Positions 26,693 through 35,361 of a stretch of 64,000 nucleotides of DNA are shown here, one piece after another. The notes below the pieces were generated by a model, which made no database searches, was not told the DNA's origin, and worked only from the letters and a program-made list of their open reading frames with translations. The position numbers and the translations under genes were made by a program. How positions within the stretch are numbered: position 1 is the first letter of the stretch; the number at the start of each line of letters is the position of its first letter. The stretch is from Bacillota bacterium (GTDB lineage: Bacteria; Bacillota; Clostridia; Acetivibrionales; DSM-27016), in NCBI GenBank assembly GCA_023390115.1, contig JAEWDM010000023.1:1-64000 (forward strand). Reading direction: 5' to 3'.

Positions 26693-28582
26693 TTGAATTT
26701 ATTAAGCTCAATGGCAAGAGAGATACGCTCACTGATAAGGAAAAACGTTAAAAGCTGCCTTCCCATAATTGCCGAAGCAGCATACTGGCTTCTATTTTTA
26801 GCGGCAATTTTTGCAAAGGCCTTTTACTTTCAGTTTACCTCTAAAATTAACACTCTGCCCTTTACAGGATGGCTCAACAGAAATATGTATGTGTCGTCAA
26901 TATGCACCCTTATTATAATAGCGGCGGCAGTGCTTATGCTGTTCAACAGAAGGAGGCATGTTGCTCTTTTAATTGTACATATTGTGCTGACAATTATACT
27001 GTTTGCCGACACAGTGTATTTCCGTTATTATTATCACCCCATTTCCGTCCCCATATTATACCAGGTAGGTGTGGTGGATTCGATAGGATGCAGCGTTGCA
27101 AGCCTCTTCAAGCCCAAGGATGTTGTATTCATCCTTGATCTCCCCTTTATGGCGGCTCTTTTTATAGCAATGGTAAAAATGAAGCCTGCAAAGCTTCACA
27201 TATTGAAAAGGCTGGTCCTTGCCGTACTAATGGTGACTATAGGCGTATCGGGAATATATTTCTCATATTCCAAGGCCTATAAGCCCTCCTTTGCTATTGA
27301 TAATAACTATGTGAGCCAGTATATGGGTGTTCTTTATTATCACTGCTATGACACTAAAAATTTTATCAATGAAACCGTATTGGAAAACCGCACACTGTCT
27401 GCACCTGAAAGAGAGGAAATTCAAAATTTTTACCAAAACCGTAGGGCGGACGGAACTAAATACAGAGGAGCCGCAAAGGGCAAGAATCTTATAATGATTC
27501 AAGTAGAAGCCCTTCAGGCTTTTGCGATAAACAGTTCTATAGACGGTCAGGAAATTACTCCTAATCTAAATAAACTAATAAAAGAAAGCACCTATTTCAG
27601 TAATTTCTATTATCAAATAGGTGACGGAAATACCTCAGACGCCGAGTTTCTGGCCAATACCTCTTTATATCCCATAAGACAGGGAAGCGTGAATTTCAGG
27701 TATCCCGGAAACAATTATCATTCTCTCCCAAAAATGCTGAATGAGGAGGGCTACAATACCTACGCCTTTCACGCCAACAGGCCCAGCTTCTGGAACAGGG
27801 CCGTAATGTTCAAATCTCTCGGCTTTAAGGAGTTCCATACCAATTCAAGTTTTGAATTGGATGACAAGGTGGGCTGGGGATTAAGCGACTGGTCCTTTTT
27901 TAAGCAATCTCTCTCCCTGATTGATACCGATGAGCCCTTTTACAGCCTGCTGATAACTCTGTCCAGCCATTTCCCCTATAATTTCGACTATTCCGGCAGA
28001 AGCAGCCTCAATCCGGGGAAATATAAGGATTCGGTGCTGGGGCAGTACTTTATGGGTGCAAATTATGCGGATATATGCCTTGGAGAATTTATAGAGGATC
28101 TTAAGTCCGAAGGCTTATATGATAACAGTCTGCTGGTGATTTACGGTGACCATTATGCAATACCCAAGCATGATACAACCGATCTGGATGAGTTTCTGGG
28201 CTTTACCTACAATGAGTTTGAGTGGCAGAGGATACAAAAGGTGCCTTTAATCATACACTGCCCCGGAATAGAGGAGGGCAAGACAATCGCGACAACAGGA
28301 GGAGAAATTGATATACTGCCTACAATCGCCAACCTCATGGATCTGGATGCGCCCTATGCCATAGGCAAGGACTTGTTCAATTCCGGCAGAGGATATGCTC
28401 TTTTAAGAAACGGCTCTTTAGTAACCGATGAATACATTTACATGCCGAGCCAGTCGGAGGCATTTGATATAGAGACAGGAGAACGGTACACAGGCAAGGA
28501 CTATCAGCAGGATTTATCCCTGTATAGAAAGGAATATGATATTTCACAGATAATAGTTGAAAAAAACGGTCTGAAGAATTAA
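26693..28582 (+). CDS. LtaS-type lipoteichoic acid synthase / sulfatase-fold phosphoglycerol transferase
   Basis: 629 residues: five membrane helices within residues 25-190, then an extracellular sulfatase-like domain. Metal/catalytic residues visible are E272 in IMIQVEALQAF, the nucleophilic threonine T314 in GDGNTSDAEF, and YGDHYAIPKHD. The family transfers glycerol phosphate from phosphatidylglycerol onto a glycolipid anchor or glycan. The start is TTG at 26693 with GGGAG at about 8 nt. It is monocistronic, divergent from rimO and closed by a strong terminator. Assignment as lipoteichoic acid synthase rather than another phosphoglycerol transferase is an inference. Confidence 0.88.
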   Translation: MNLLSSMAREIRSLIRKNVKSCLPIIAEAAYWLLFLAAIFAKAFYFQFTSKINTLPFTGWLNRNMYVSSICTLIIIAAAVLMLFNRRRHVALLIVHIVLTIILFADTVYFRYYYHPISVPILYQVGVVDSIGCSVASLFKPKDVVFILDLPFMAALFIAMVKMKPAKLHILKRLVLAVLMVTIGVSGIYFSYSKAYKPSFAIDNNYVSQYMGVLYYHCYDTKNFINETVLENRTLSAPEREEIQNFYQNRRADGTKYRGAAKGKNLIMIQVEALQAFAINSSIDGQEITPNLNKLIKESTYFSNFYYQIGDGNTSDAEFLANTSLYPIRQGSVNFRYPGNNYHSLPKMLNEEGYNTYAFHANRPSFWNRAVMFKSLGFKEFHTNSSFELDDKVGWGLSDWSFFKQSLSLIDTDEPFYSLLITLSSHFPYNFDYSGRSSLNPGKYKDSVLGQYFMGANYADICLGEFIEDLKSEGLYDNSLLVIYGDHYAIPKHDTTDLDEFLGFTYNEFEWQRIQKVPLIIHCPGIEEGKTIATTGGEIDILPTIANLMDLDAPYAIGKDLFNSGRGYALLRNGSLVTDEYIYMPSQSEAFDIETGERYTGKDYQQDLSLYRKEYDISQIIVEKNGLKN

Positions 28583-28633
28583 GGATATGATGCGGAAAAT
28601 GAACTGCCGGCACTGCTATAGCAGAACAGGGAC

Positions 28634-28668
28634 AAAAAGAGTTGGACATAGCTTTGCCAACTCTTTTT
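28634..28668 (+). terminator. Terminator of the LtaS-type gene
   Basis: AAAAAGAGTTGG (28634-28645) pairs with CCAACTCTTTTT (28657-28668) around an 11-nt loop, about 50 nt after the stop. A and T tracts on both sides make it potentially bidirectional. Confidence 0.85.
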
Positions 28669-28729
28669 CAAAATAATGTAAAAAGTTTTTTTGCGGCCCA
28701 TAGCTCTTTAACAGGTTGAAAAGCTTTGT

Positions 28730-28795
28730 AATCAGGCTGTTAAAAACACATAAGGCCAAAGGCTATACCTCCGGAGCATTATAATAGCCCTGATT
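28730..28795. other. Imperfect long hairpin of unknown role
   Basis: AATCAGG-CTGTTA (from 28730) pairs with TAATAGCCCTGATT (to 28795) with one bulge, enclosing about 40 nt that contain the smaller dyad GGCCAAAGGCT. No T-run follows. It lies just downstream (minus strand) of the small membrane peptide gene at 28843. Confidence 0.3.
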
Positions 28796-28842
28796 TTGGT
28801 ATAAATTTGGTATAAATTCTGTTATAAACGCCGCGGGTATGC

Positions 28843-28977
28843 TTAACAAGCTCCGCATGCCGCATTGTTGAATGGTCCGAAATTCCAATTGCAGCAGAAC
28901 AGTAAAAGGAAGAGGATAATAAACCAAAGCAGCTCGTCATTGTTAAAAAATCCGCCAAAGCCACATCTATTCGACAT
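28843..28977 (-). CDS. Small hydrophobic Cys-rich peptide
   Basis: 44 codons: Gly/Asn-rich start MSNRCGFGGFFNNDELL, one very hydrophobic helix (WFIILFLLLFCC) and an Asn/Gly/Cys tail. Short proteins of this style (GFGG, then an acidic pair before Leu, then a Phe/Leu helix and cysteines) recur in clostridia, and some are linked to spores; no function is known. The ATG at 28977 has AAAGGG 9 nt upstream. The earlier ATG at 28986 touches that site. It is transcribed against the LtaS-type gene. Composition and the ribosome binding site support a real gene. Confidence 0.6.
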   Translation of the reverse strand: MSNRCGFGGFFNNDELLWFIILFLLLFCCNWNFGPFNNAACGAC

Positions 28978-29158
28978 ACAAAACATCCCTTTCATAAGAT
29001 ATATTTTAATGTACCTATATCCATCTTATTCAAGTACAATTCCACCTGTTACATAAAGAGGATTAATATTTTATAAAACGGGCATATTCTGTTATTCTTT
29101 GCCCTTCCATTACATAAATTAATAATTTATAATACTTGTATGAAGGGATGTGAGCAAA

Positions 29159-29359
29159 ATGGATGCTGTAAAAATACAGAGAATTAATGAATTATCCAGA
29201 AAATCAAAAGCAGGTGCACTTACACCGGAAGAAAGGTATGAGCAGCAGCAGCTCAGACAGGAGTATATTTCCGCTTTTAAGGGCAATCTAAAGGCAAGCC
29301 TTGATTCAATTGTGCTGTGTGATAAGGAAGGCAGTATAAAAAAACTCGGGAAAAATTAA
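29159..29359 (+). CDS. DUF896 (UPF0291/YnzC) family protein
   Basis: 66 residues with IQRINELSRKSKAGALT, EERYEQQQLRQEYISAFK and a short tail; this is the DUF896 helical-hairpin family. Bacillus YnzC is its best-known member and has no firm role. The ATG at 29159 lies 11 nt after GAAGGG, while the GTG at 29150 is only 2 nt away. The phospholipase-C-like gene follows after 64 nt on the same strand. Confidence 0.88.
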   Translation: MDAVKIQRINELSRKSKAGALTPEERYEQQQLRQEYISAFKGNLKASLDSIVLCDKEGSIKKLGKN

Positions 29360-29423
29360 CTGCCGCAAGTGAAAGCAATAAATATTACTTTATGCTTAAC
29401 AGTGAAACCAACGAGGTGACATA

Positions 29424-30200
29424 ATGCCAGGAAAATTTGAAAGGACATACGGTGTGCTTCTAAAATACATCGTTAGGGCGGCAAACCCGTTTAAAAAGAT
29501 TATAATTAACACAGAATGTCAGATTCATAAATTTATAAACATTCAGGCGCTGGATATAATAAAAAACGATAAATTTTCAGATGCCCACAGCTTTTTCAGT
29601 GATTACACAACAGCTCTTAACGACGGGGTGACATGGGCCGACCAAAATTTTAAAAGCATGGGGCATTTTTATAATCCTATAAAAAACAAAGGACTTTATG
29701 GGAATAAAAACGCACTCTCACTTGCTAACGAGTATTATGCAAAATCACTTATGCACTGGACACAGAACAAGCCTGAGATGTCAATTTTTTATCTGGGTGC
29801 CGCGTTGCACCTCGTGCAGGATATGACGGTGCCTCAGCATGTCAACATAAGGCTTCTTGACAGTCATAGAAGATATGAAAATTATATAAGGCGCATATAT
29901 ATGAGCAGCCCTGAGCTTGCCGTATACAGAGGAGGCTATTATGTAGATAGCATAGAAGAGGCTGTGCGAAGCAACGCACATAATACACTGCGTATTTATT
30001 CGAGGCTGAAGGGAATTAAAGATGACGAAAAGAGATATTACTCAATAGCCAGGTATACTCTCCCTCTGGCTCAAAAAACCACCGCGGGCTGCCTTATAAG
30101 ATTCTACAGGGATATAGGAAAGCACCGCTTTGAGCTGCACCTTGACATAGCCCAATATGGTAATCAGCTTATGGAGCACAGCAGTGCCAAAAGCACTTAA
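29424..30200 (+). CDS. Zinc-dependent phospholipase C-like protein without signal peptide
   Basis: 258 residues. The metal-site signature of the bacterial zinc phospholipase C / S1-P1 nuclease fold is visible: GVTWADQNFKSMGHFYNP, LGAALHLVQDMTVPQHV (His...Asp and His) and an early histidine in CQIHKFINIQAL. Secreted members begin with a signal peptide and a mature N-terminal Trp that ligates zinc; here the N-terminus is MPGKFERTYGVLLKYIVRAA with no export signal. The ATG at 29424 has CGAGGTG at good spacing. It is therefore probably cytoplasmic or peripheral. The substrate is unknown, and activity without the N-terminal ligand is uncertain. Confidence 0.72.
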   Translation: MPGKFERTYGVLLKYIVRAANPFKKIIINTECQIHKFINIQALDIIKNDKFSDAHSFFSDYTTALNDGVTWADQNFKSMGHFYNPIKNKGLYGNKNALSLANEYYAKSLMHWTQNKPEMSIFYLGAALHLVQDMTVPQHVNIRLLDSHRRYENYIRRIYMSSPELAVYRGGYYVDSIEEAVRSNAHNTLRIYSRLKGIKDDEKRYYSIARYTLPLAQKTTAGCLIRFYRDIGKHRFELHLDIAQYGNQLMEHSSAKST

Positions 30201-30237
30201 ACGTTAAGGCAGCTTAAAATCAATAATATACAGGGTG

Positions 30238-30861
30238 CTAGCTGTTCTCCCCGGAAGAACTTCTTACGGCATATTCTATCACGTCAAATCCAAACCCTCT
30301 ATGCCTTAAAAATAAATAAGCCCGCTTAATTATTTTTTCATCCTTGAGGTTGTATTTCCCGAATTTCTTTTTTATAAGACCCACGGCAAGAGCAGCTTCA
30401 TCTATTTCCATTTCATCCAGCTCACTTTGTATCAGCTCCTCGCGTATTCCCTTGCTCTGCAGCTCAGCCCTAAGCATTTTTTTTGATTTCGGCTTTAATT
30501 TGCTCCTGTCATAGAGATATTTCTGTACATAAATTCTGTCATTTAAGTAGCCCATGGCCTTAAGCTCATTAATAACATTATTTACCGTCAAAACGTCATA
30601 GCCCATGTGCTCAAGCCTGCTCCGCACTTCCTTCTCCGTCCTTATCCTGAGTGCAAGGTGCCTTATTGCAAAATACTTGGCAGAATTGAAATTGAGGTTT
30701 GTTTTTATATAATCAATCTCTTCCTGCGTAATTTCTCTTTTTTCATAAAGGTTAAGCCTTATGTAGTCCTCCTCCGAAATAGAAAAAAGGTAGCTTTCGT
30801 CAACATAGACCGACAGCCTGTCTTTATTTCTGCTGTTCTTTTCGATTGATGTAATGTGCAA
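30238..30861 (-). CDS. recX: Regulatory protein RecX
   Basis: About 207 residues with the three-helix RecX repeats: YFAIRHLALRIRTEKEVRSRL, GYLNDRIYVQKYLYDRSKL and a C-terminal KYNLKDEKIIKRAYLFLRHRGF. It modulates RecA filaments. The TTG at 30861 has AAGGGGTGG 5-6 nt upstream; the GTG at 30870 overlaps it. It lies downstream of recA on the same strand, separated by a G+C-rich repeat element (30933-31030). It converges with the phospholipase-C-like gene, with no clear terminator between them. Confidence 0.9.
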   Translation of the reverse strand: MHITSIEKNSRNKDRLSVYVDESYLFSISEEDYIRLNLYEKREITQEEIDYIKTNLNFNSAKYFAIRHLALRIRTEKEVRSRLEHMGYDVLTVNNVINELKAMGYLNDRIYVQKYLYDRSKLKPKSKKMLRAELQSKGIREELIQSELDEMEIDEAALAVGLIKKKFGKYNLKDEKIIKRAYLFLRHRGFGFDVIEYAVRSSSGENS

Positions 30862-30932
30862 AAAGCCCACCCCTTTATATATTCATTTGTCGCCCATTGT
30901 TTTAAACCATTGCATTATTCCCCGCCCCATAT

Positions 30933-31030
30933 GAGCGATCCGGCCGCATGCCCGGTCTGCCCGGGATTTATTCGGGCAGACATGCACTGGCAGGCACAGG
31001 GGCCTGTCCCTACGAGCGATCCGACCGTGC
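30933..31030. repeat. G+C-rich REP/MITE-like element between recA and recX
   Basis: A near-repeat GAGCGATCCG(G/A)CCG occurs at 30933 and 31014. Between the copies lie a hairpin GTCTGCCCG/CGGGCAGAC (30956-30980) and a dyad-rich CAGGCACAGGGGCCTG. The base composition is far from that of the flanking genes. Confidence 0.55.
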
Positions 31031-31071
31031 TATCGGTTTGGCATCACTTCCGGTGTATAATGACGGTTTCT

Positions 31072-32112
31072 CTAAATGTCCTCTTCGTTTTCTTCTGTGT
31101 CAACGTGCGCATCTATGCTCTGGACAAAAGCCTTATTGTAGTTTTCTCTTATTTTAGCCTCTATCTCATTGGTTATTTCCTTGTTCTCTCTCAGAAACTG
31201 TTTTACATTTTCCCTTCCCTGGCCTATTCTCTGCCCGTTATAGGAAAACCAAGCCCCGCTTTTATTGACTATCTCCAGATTAACAGCCACATCAAGCACA
31301 TTTCCCTCTCTCGATATTCCATGACCGTAAATAATATCGAACTCGGCCTCTTTAAAGGGAGGTGCAACCTTATTTTTAACAACCTTGACCTTGGTCCTGT
31401 TTCCAATCATTTCATTGTTTTGCTTTATGATTTCAATTTTTCTTACGTCCAGCCTGACAGATGCATAAAATTTGAGTGCCCTGCCTCCAGGAGTCGTCTC
31501 AGGATTGCCGAACATAATTCCCACCTTTTCTCTTAGCTGGTTGATAAAAATTGCAGTTGTTTTTGATTTGTTCACTACTCCGGCAAGCTTTCTTAACGCC
31601 TGAGACATAAGCCTTGCCTGCAGGCCTACGTGTGAGTCTCCCATTTCTCCGTCAATTTCAGCCTTTGGCACAAGGGCCGCAACGGAATCTATAACTATTA
31701 CATCTATAGCACCGCTTCTTACGAGAGCCTCAGCTATTTCAAGAGCCTGCTCCCCGGTATCCGGCTGGGAAACTATGAGATTTGCTATGTCTACGCCCAG
31801 TCTTTTTGCATAGACGGGATCAAGCGCATGCTCGGCATCGATAAACGCCGCTTCTCCCCCCGCTTTCTGAGCCTCGGCAACAATATGGAGCGCAACGGTT
31901 GTTTTGCCGGAAGCCTCAGGGCCGAATATTTCCACGATCCTCCCTCTGGGAACTCCTCCTACTCCCAGGGCAATGTCAAGTCCAAGCGCACCCGTCGGAA
32001 TGGTCTCAATGTTCATATGTGTGCTTTCTCCGAGCTTCATAATGGCACCCTTGCCAAACTGCTTTTCTATCTGCCCAAAAGCCATATCAAGTGCCTTTTT
32101 CTTTTCAATCAT
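31072..32112 (-). CDS. recA: Recombinase RecA
   Basis: 346 residues: MIEKKKALDMAFGQIEKQFG, Walker A GPEASGKTTVALH, Walker B VIVIDSVAALVPKAEI, loop L2 region INQLREKVGIMFGNPETTPG, and the usual acidic C-terminal tail. It carries out strand exchange and induces the SOS response. The ATG at 32112 follows GGAGG by 8 nt; the 11 codons before it are not expected. A LexA-type box (32170-32183) sits directly behind a strong promoter, so SOS induction is likely. Confidence 0.98.
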   Translation of the reverse strand: MIEKKKALDMAFGQIEKQFGKGAIMKLGESTHMNIETIPTGALGLDIALGVGGVPRGRIVEIFGPEASGKTTVALHIVAEAQKAGGEAAFIDAEHALDPVYAKRLGVDIANLIVSQPDTGEQALEIAEALVRSGAIDVIVIDSVAALVPKAEIDGEMGDSHVGLQARLMSQALRKLAGVVNKSKTTAIFINQLREKVGIMFGNPETTPGGRALKFYASVRLDVRKIEIIKQNNEMIGNRTKVKVVKNKVAPPFKEAEFDIIYGHGISREGNVLDVAVNLEIVNKSGAWFSYNGQRIGQGRENVKQFLRENKEITNEIEAKIRENYNKAFVQSIDAHVDTEENEEDI

Positions 32113-32169
32113 ATTTAAACTACCTCCCGGCATTATTATAGTCAACGCGCTCTAAAGCCTAACAACCTC

Positions 32170-32183
32170 CGAACACTTGTTCT
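32170..32183. promoter_or_regulatory. LexA (DinR) box of recA
   Basis: CGAACACTTGTTCT fits the Bacillota SOS consensus CGAACNNNNGTTCG except for the last base, with the perfect core GAAC-N4-GTTC at 32171-32182. It begins at about the predicted transcription start. Confidence 0.85.
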
Positions 32184-32188
32184 AGTTA

Positions 32189-32217
32189 ATTATATATCAT
32201 TATCCGGACAGAGTCAA
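32189..32217 (-). promoter_or_regulatory. recA promoter
   Basis: TTGACT (32217-32212), a 17-nt spacer and TATAAT (32194-32189) on the minus strand, followed 5 nt later by the LexA box. Confidence 0.85.
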
Positions 32218-32237
32218 CAGCTTTTTGTAATTTCTGC

Positions 32238-33848
32238 CTACCTGCTTAAAAATTTTTTTATTATAGAAAATATTTTCCCAGCTTTTCCTTGAACCAGCCT
32301 CAGCATGTATCGCGCCTCCTCCAGTCCCATAAGCATTACCGCTCCAAAATATACCGCTACACCTGCGATCACCTCTCCAAGCAGCCATACGAGCTCTCTC
32401 ATCTTTGACGATGAGCCGAAGGGCTCATATATGTCAACAGGCACAAGCATATCGGCAATGTACAGCACTGCTCCCATTATGCCGGCAGCAAGAAACACCT
32501 TCGAAACGAATATGAAAAGTCTTTTTAAGCCTATGCCCTTTATCCTTTTGTCTAAAATATACGTGAGTATGCTTAAGTTTACGATGCCTGTTATGGAGTA
32601 TGAAAGTGCCATTCCTGCCGGGCCGAGGCTTGTGGCCTTTGTAAATATATAATTTAACACCGCCGTCTGAAATACCGCCCCTATTCCCACATAGAGAGGC
32701 GTCTTTGTATCATTATTTGCATAAAAGGCCCTGTTTATTATTGCAAGCATGGAGTGTGCAATAACGGCAATTGAAAATACCATCAGTATATTTCCGGTGT
32801 TATCAATAAGGCCGAGGTCAAATTTGGCCGTCCATTTATAAATAGCGGCTATTATAGGCTTGCTCAGCACTATGAATGCTATTGCAGACGGAACTGTAAA
32901 AAATATAACGGACTTCAGGCCCTTAAGCAATATTTCCTTATAATCCTCTACCTGACCTAAAGCGAGCTTTTCGGACAGAGAGGGCAATATCGCCGCCCCC
33001 ATTCCCACCGCAAATATTCCGAAGGGCATCTGCCAGACATCGTTTGCCATTGTATATGCATTTATGCCCCCGCTGAATAAAACGGTAAAGAATGATGAAA
33101 TCAGGACATTTACCTGCATTACGGATGAGGAAACAAGAGATGGCACAGCAAGCTTGAAAAGCCTTCTGAATCCCTGGTGCCCCAAGTATATCTTAAATCT
33201 GTAATGCTTTAAATTTTTCAGTGCAAATGAAAGCTGGAAAAAGAAATAAACCGCAGCACTGCATGCCATGCCGAAAACTGCTGTCTCAACGCCGAAGCGG
33301 CTGAGAAGCAAAATACTTAAGGCACTTCCTATGTTGTAAAGAGAAGGCCCGTAAGCCGCCGCCGCAAACCTCTGGTAAGAGTTCAGAACCCCATTGGTCA
33401 TACCCGCAAGCATCAGAAAAGCAACCGAGGGAAACAATATTCTGGTAAGCGTCACAGCCAAATCTCTGGTGCGCTCATCAAACCTGGGAGCCATAGCCCC
33501 CACTATCTGAGGTGCGAATATTATACCAAGCACGCTTACCGCGACCATGCCTATAAAGGTAATGTTAACAAACGTACTTACCGCCTTCCAGCCGTCCTCC
33601 TCCTCACCCTTTGCCAGATATCCAGAGAGTACGGGAATTAATGCGGCGGCAATAGCTCCTCCCACAAGAAGATTAAACATAAAATCAGTAATTCTGAAGG
33701 AGAGGTTGAATGCCTCCATTTTCCATGTCTCGGCAATCATATTGGGGACAAGTGTAGACCTTAGGAACCCCGTAATTCTGCTTATTACCAGTGCCGACAT
33801 AACTATAACGGCGGCCCCGGCAATTTTTCTCCTCTGTGCATTCTCCAA
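32238..33848 (-). CDS. murJ: Lipid II flippase MurJ
   Basis: 536 residues, about 14 membrane helices of the MOP superfamily, with the family features RITGFLRSTLVPNMIAE near the N-terminus, FNLLVGGAIAAALIPVLS and PFGIFAVGMGAAILPSLSE. It flips the peptidoglycan precursor lipid II across the membrane. The start is TTG at 33848 with GGGGAAG at about 7 nt. It lies between cinA and recA on the same strand; its stop is only 20 nt from the recA promoter. Confidence 0.93.
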   Translation of the reverse strand: MENAQRRKIAGAAVIVMSALVISRITGFLRSTLVPNMIAETWKMEAFNLSFRITDFMFNLLVGGAIAAALIPVLSGYLAKGEEEDGWKAVSTFVNITFIGMVAVSVLGIIFAPQIVGAMAPRFDERTRDLAVTLTRILFPSVAFLMLAGMTNGVLNSYQRFAAAAYGPSLYNIGSALSILLLSRFGVETAVFGMACSAAVYFFFQLSFALKNLKHYRFKIYLGHQGFRRLFKLAVPSLVSSSVMQVNVLISSFFTVLFSGGINAYTMANDVWQMPFGIFAVGMGAAILPSLSEKLALGQVEDYKEILLKGLKSVIFFTVPSAIAFIVLSKPIIAAIYKWTAKFDLGLIDNTGNILMVFSIAVIAHSMLAIINRAFYANNDTKTPLYVGIGAVFQTAVLNYIFTKATSLGPAGMALSYSITGIVNLSILTYILDKRIKGIGLKRLFIFVSKVFLAAGIMGAVLYIADMLVPVDIYEPFGSSSKMRELVWLLGEVIAGVAVYFGAVMLMGLEEARYMLRLVQGKAGKIFSIIKKFLSR

Positions 33849-33928
33849 AATGCTTCCCCCTGACTGTTTCAGTCAAATTAATGCCCTGGTTGAAAATCCC
33901 TTCCGGCACACAAGGACATACTTATTTT

Positions 33929-35167
33929 TTATTTTTGCTCCAGCACATGCCGTCTTATCATATCCAGCGCATTAAGCACCGTTACGTTTCTTATTCTGTC
34001 CCTGCTTCCCCAGAACCTGAATTCCTTGCATTCCACTCCTCCGCTGTGAGCGAGAGCCACATAGACCAGCCCCACGGGCTTCTCTGCCGTGCCGCCTTCC
34101 GGTCCCGCTATTCCCGTAACCGATAAACCCAAATCGGTTTTTGCGTTTTTAAGAATTCCCTCAGCCATTTCAACCGCGGTTTCCCTGCTGACCGCACCAT
34201 GCTTTTGAAGTGTTTCCGTATTCACTCCCAGATTTTCAATCTTAGACTGGTTGCTGTAGCAGACAATGCCTCTGTTAAATACACGGGATATGCCCGGTAT
34301 TGCCGTAAGCCTGCTTGCGATAAGGCCTCCGGTGCATGACTCCGCCAGCGAAAGTGATATGCCTTTGCTTATCAGAAGCTCGCCCGCCGCTTCCTCCATA
34401 TTTTTATCCTCAGTTGAATATACCGCATTTCCCAGCCTTTTTTTAATTTCCTCTATTACCGGGCCTAGAAGCTCTTGCCCATCCTCGCCCCTTGCACATT
34501 TTGCAGTAACTCTTATGGTAACCTCGCCTTCCTTTGCGTAAGGAGCTATTGTGGGATTTACCTGGCCCTGTATCAAATCAAGTATCTGTGTCTCCATAGC
34601 CGACTCGCCTATTCCGAAAATTCTTATAAACCTGGATACCAGCTTATAGCTTGCTCTATCTTCAAAGTACGGAATAACGTTTTCCTCAAACATAGGCCTC
34701 ATTTCCGACGGCGGCCCGGGAAGCAAGATCACCGTTTTTCCATTCTTTTCAATTATACAGCCGGGTGCCGTGCCGTTCTTGTTCTTCATAACAATACTGC
34801 CTTCGGGAAGGTAGGCCTGCTTTACGTTATTTTCCGTCATTGTCCTGTGCACACCCTTAAAAAAGCTCTCAATTTTTTTAAGGCTTTCCTCATGCAGCAC
34901 AAGCTTTTTATCTAAAAGCTCCGAAACTGTCTCCTTTGTCAAATCATCCTGCGTAGGTCCCAGCCCTCCCGTCATTATCACGGCGTCTGAGCGCTTCAAT
35001 GCCAGAGCAAGGCTTTCCTTCAGTCTTTCAGGATTATCTCCCACAACACTATGGTAATATACGCCTACCCCCACATCGGGAAGTCTGCGTGAAATATATT
35101 GAGCATTTGTGTTTGCTATTTGTCCCATCAACAGCTCTGTCCCTACCGCCAAAACTTCTGCATTCAT
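33929..35167 (-). CDS. cinA: CinA: competence/damage-inducible protein A
   Basis: 412 residues: an N-terminal MoCF-like domain (AEVLAVGTELLMGQIANTNA, MTGGLGPTQDDLTKE) and a C-terminal amidase domain (SLAESCTGGLIASRLTAIPG, SVTGIAGPEGGTAEKPVGLV). The C-terminal domain in homologues deamidates NMN. The ATG at 35167 has GGGAGGA at good spacing; 16 upstream codons are not needed. It lies 80 nt before murJ, and the cinA-recA vicinity is common in Bacillota. Confidence 0.95.
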   Translation of the reverse strand: MNAEVLAVGTELLMGQIANTNAQYISRRLPDVGVGVYYHSVVGDNPERLKESLALALKRSDAVIMTGGLGPTQDDLTKETVSELLDKKLVLHEESLKKIESFFKGVHRTMTENNVKQAYLPEGSIVMKNKNGTAPGCIIEKNGKTVILLPGPPSEMRPMFEENVIPYFEDRASYKLVSRFIRIFGIGESAMETQILDLIQGQVNPTIAPYAKEGEVTIRVTAKCARGEDGQELLGPVIEEIKKRLGNAVYSTEDKNMEEAAGELLISKGISLSLAESCTGGLIASRLTAIPGISRVFNRGIVCYSNQSKIENLGVNTETLQKHGAVSRETAVEMAEGILKNAKTDLGLSVTGIAGPEGGTAEKPVGLVYVALAHSGGVECKEFRFWGSRDRIRNVTVLNALDMIRRHVLEQK

Positions 35168-35292
35168 ATCGTATCCTCCCAAACCAGATTTAAATACTGA
35201 AAATAATATCACCACTTTATTCCTTCACAACATTATACCAGTTTGTTGGTTTATTAATCAATGCTCAGGATATCGGGGTATAAAATAATTCA

Positions 35293-35328
35293 TGTTATAT
35301 GCCTTGCCTTTTGAGGTATAATATAACA
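35293..35328. promoter_or_regulatory. Inverted repeat around the ldh -10 region
   Basis: TGTTATAT (35293-35300) and ATATAACA (35321-35328) are exact inverted copies 20 nt apart. TATAAT at 35317-35322 is a likely -10. The dyad does not match the Rex consensus well, so the regulator is unassigned. Confidence 0.35.
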
Positions 35329-35361
35329 AAGCAGCTTTTTACTGATAGGAGGCAAATTGAT

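Noticed and set aside
35216..35361. Rex operator at the ldh promoter
   Set aside because: The inverted repeat found there has the wrong spacing and sequence for a Rex site, so I list it only as an unassigned dyad.
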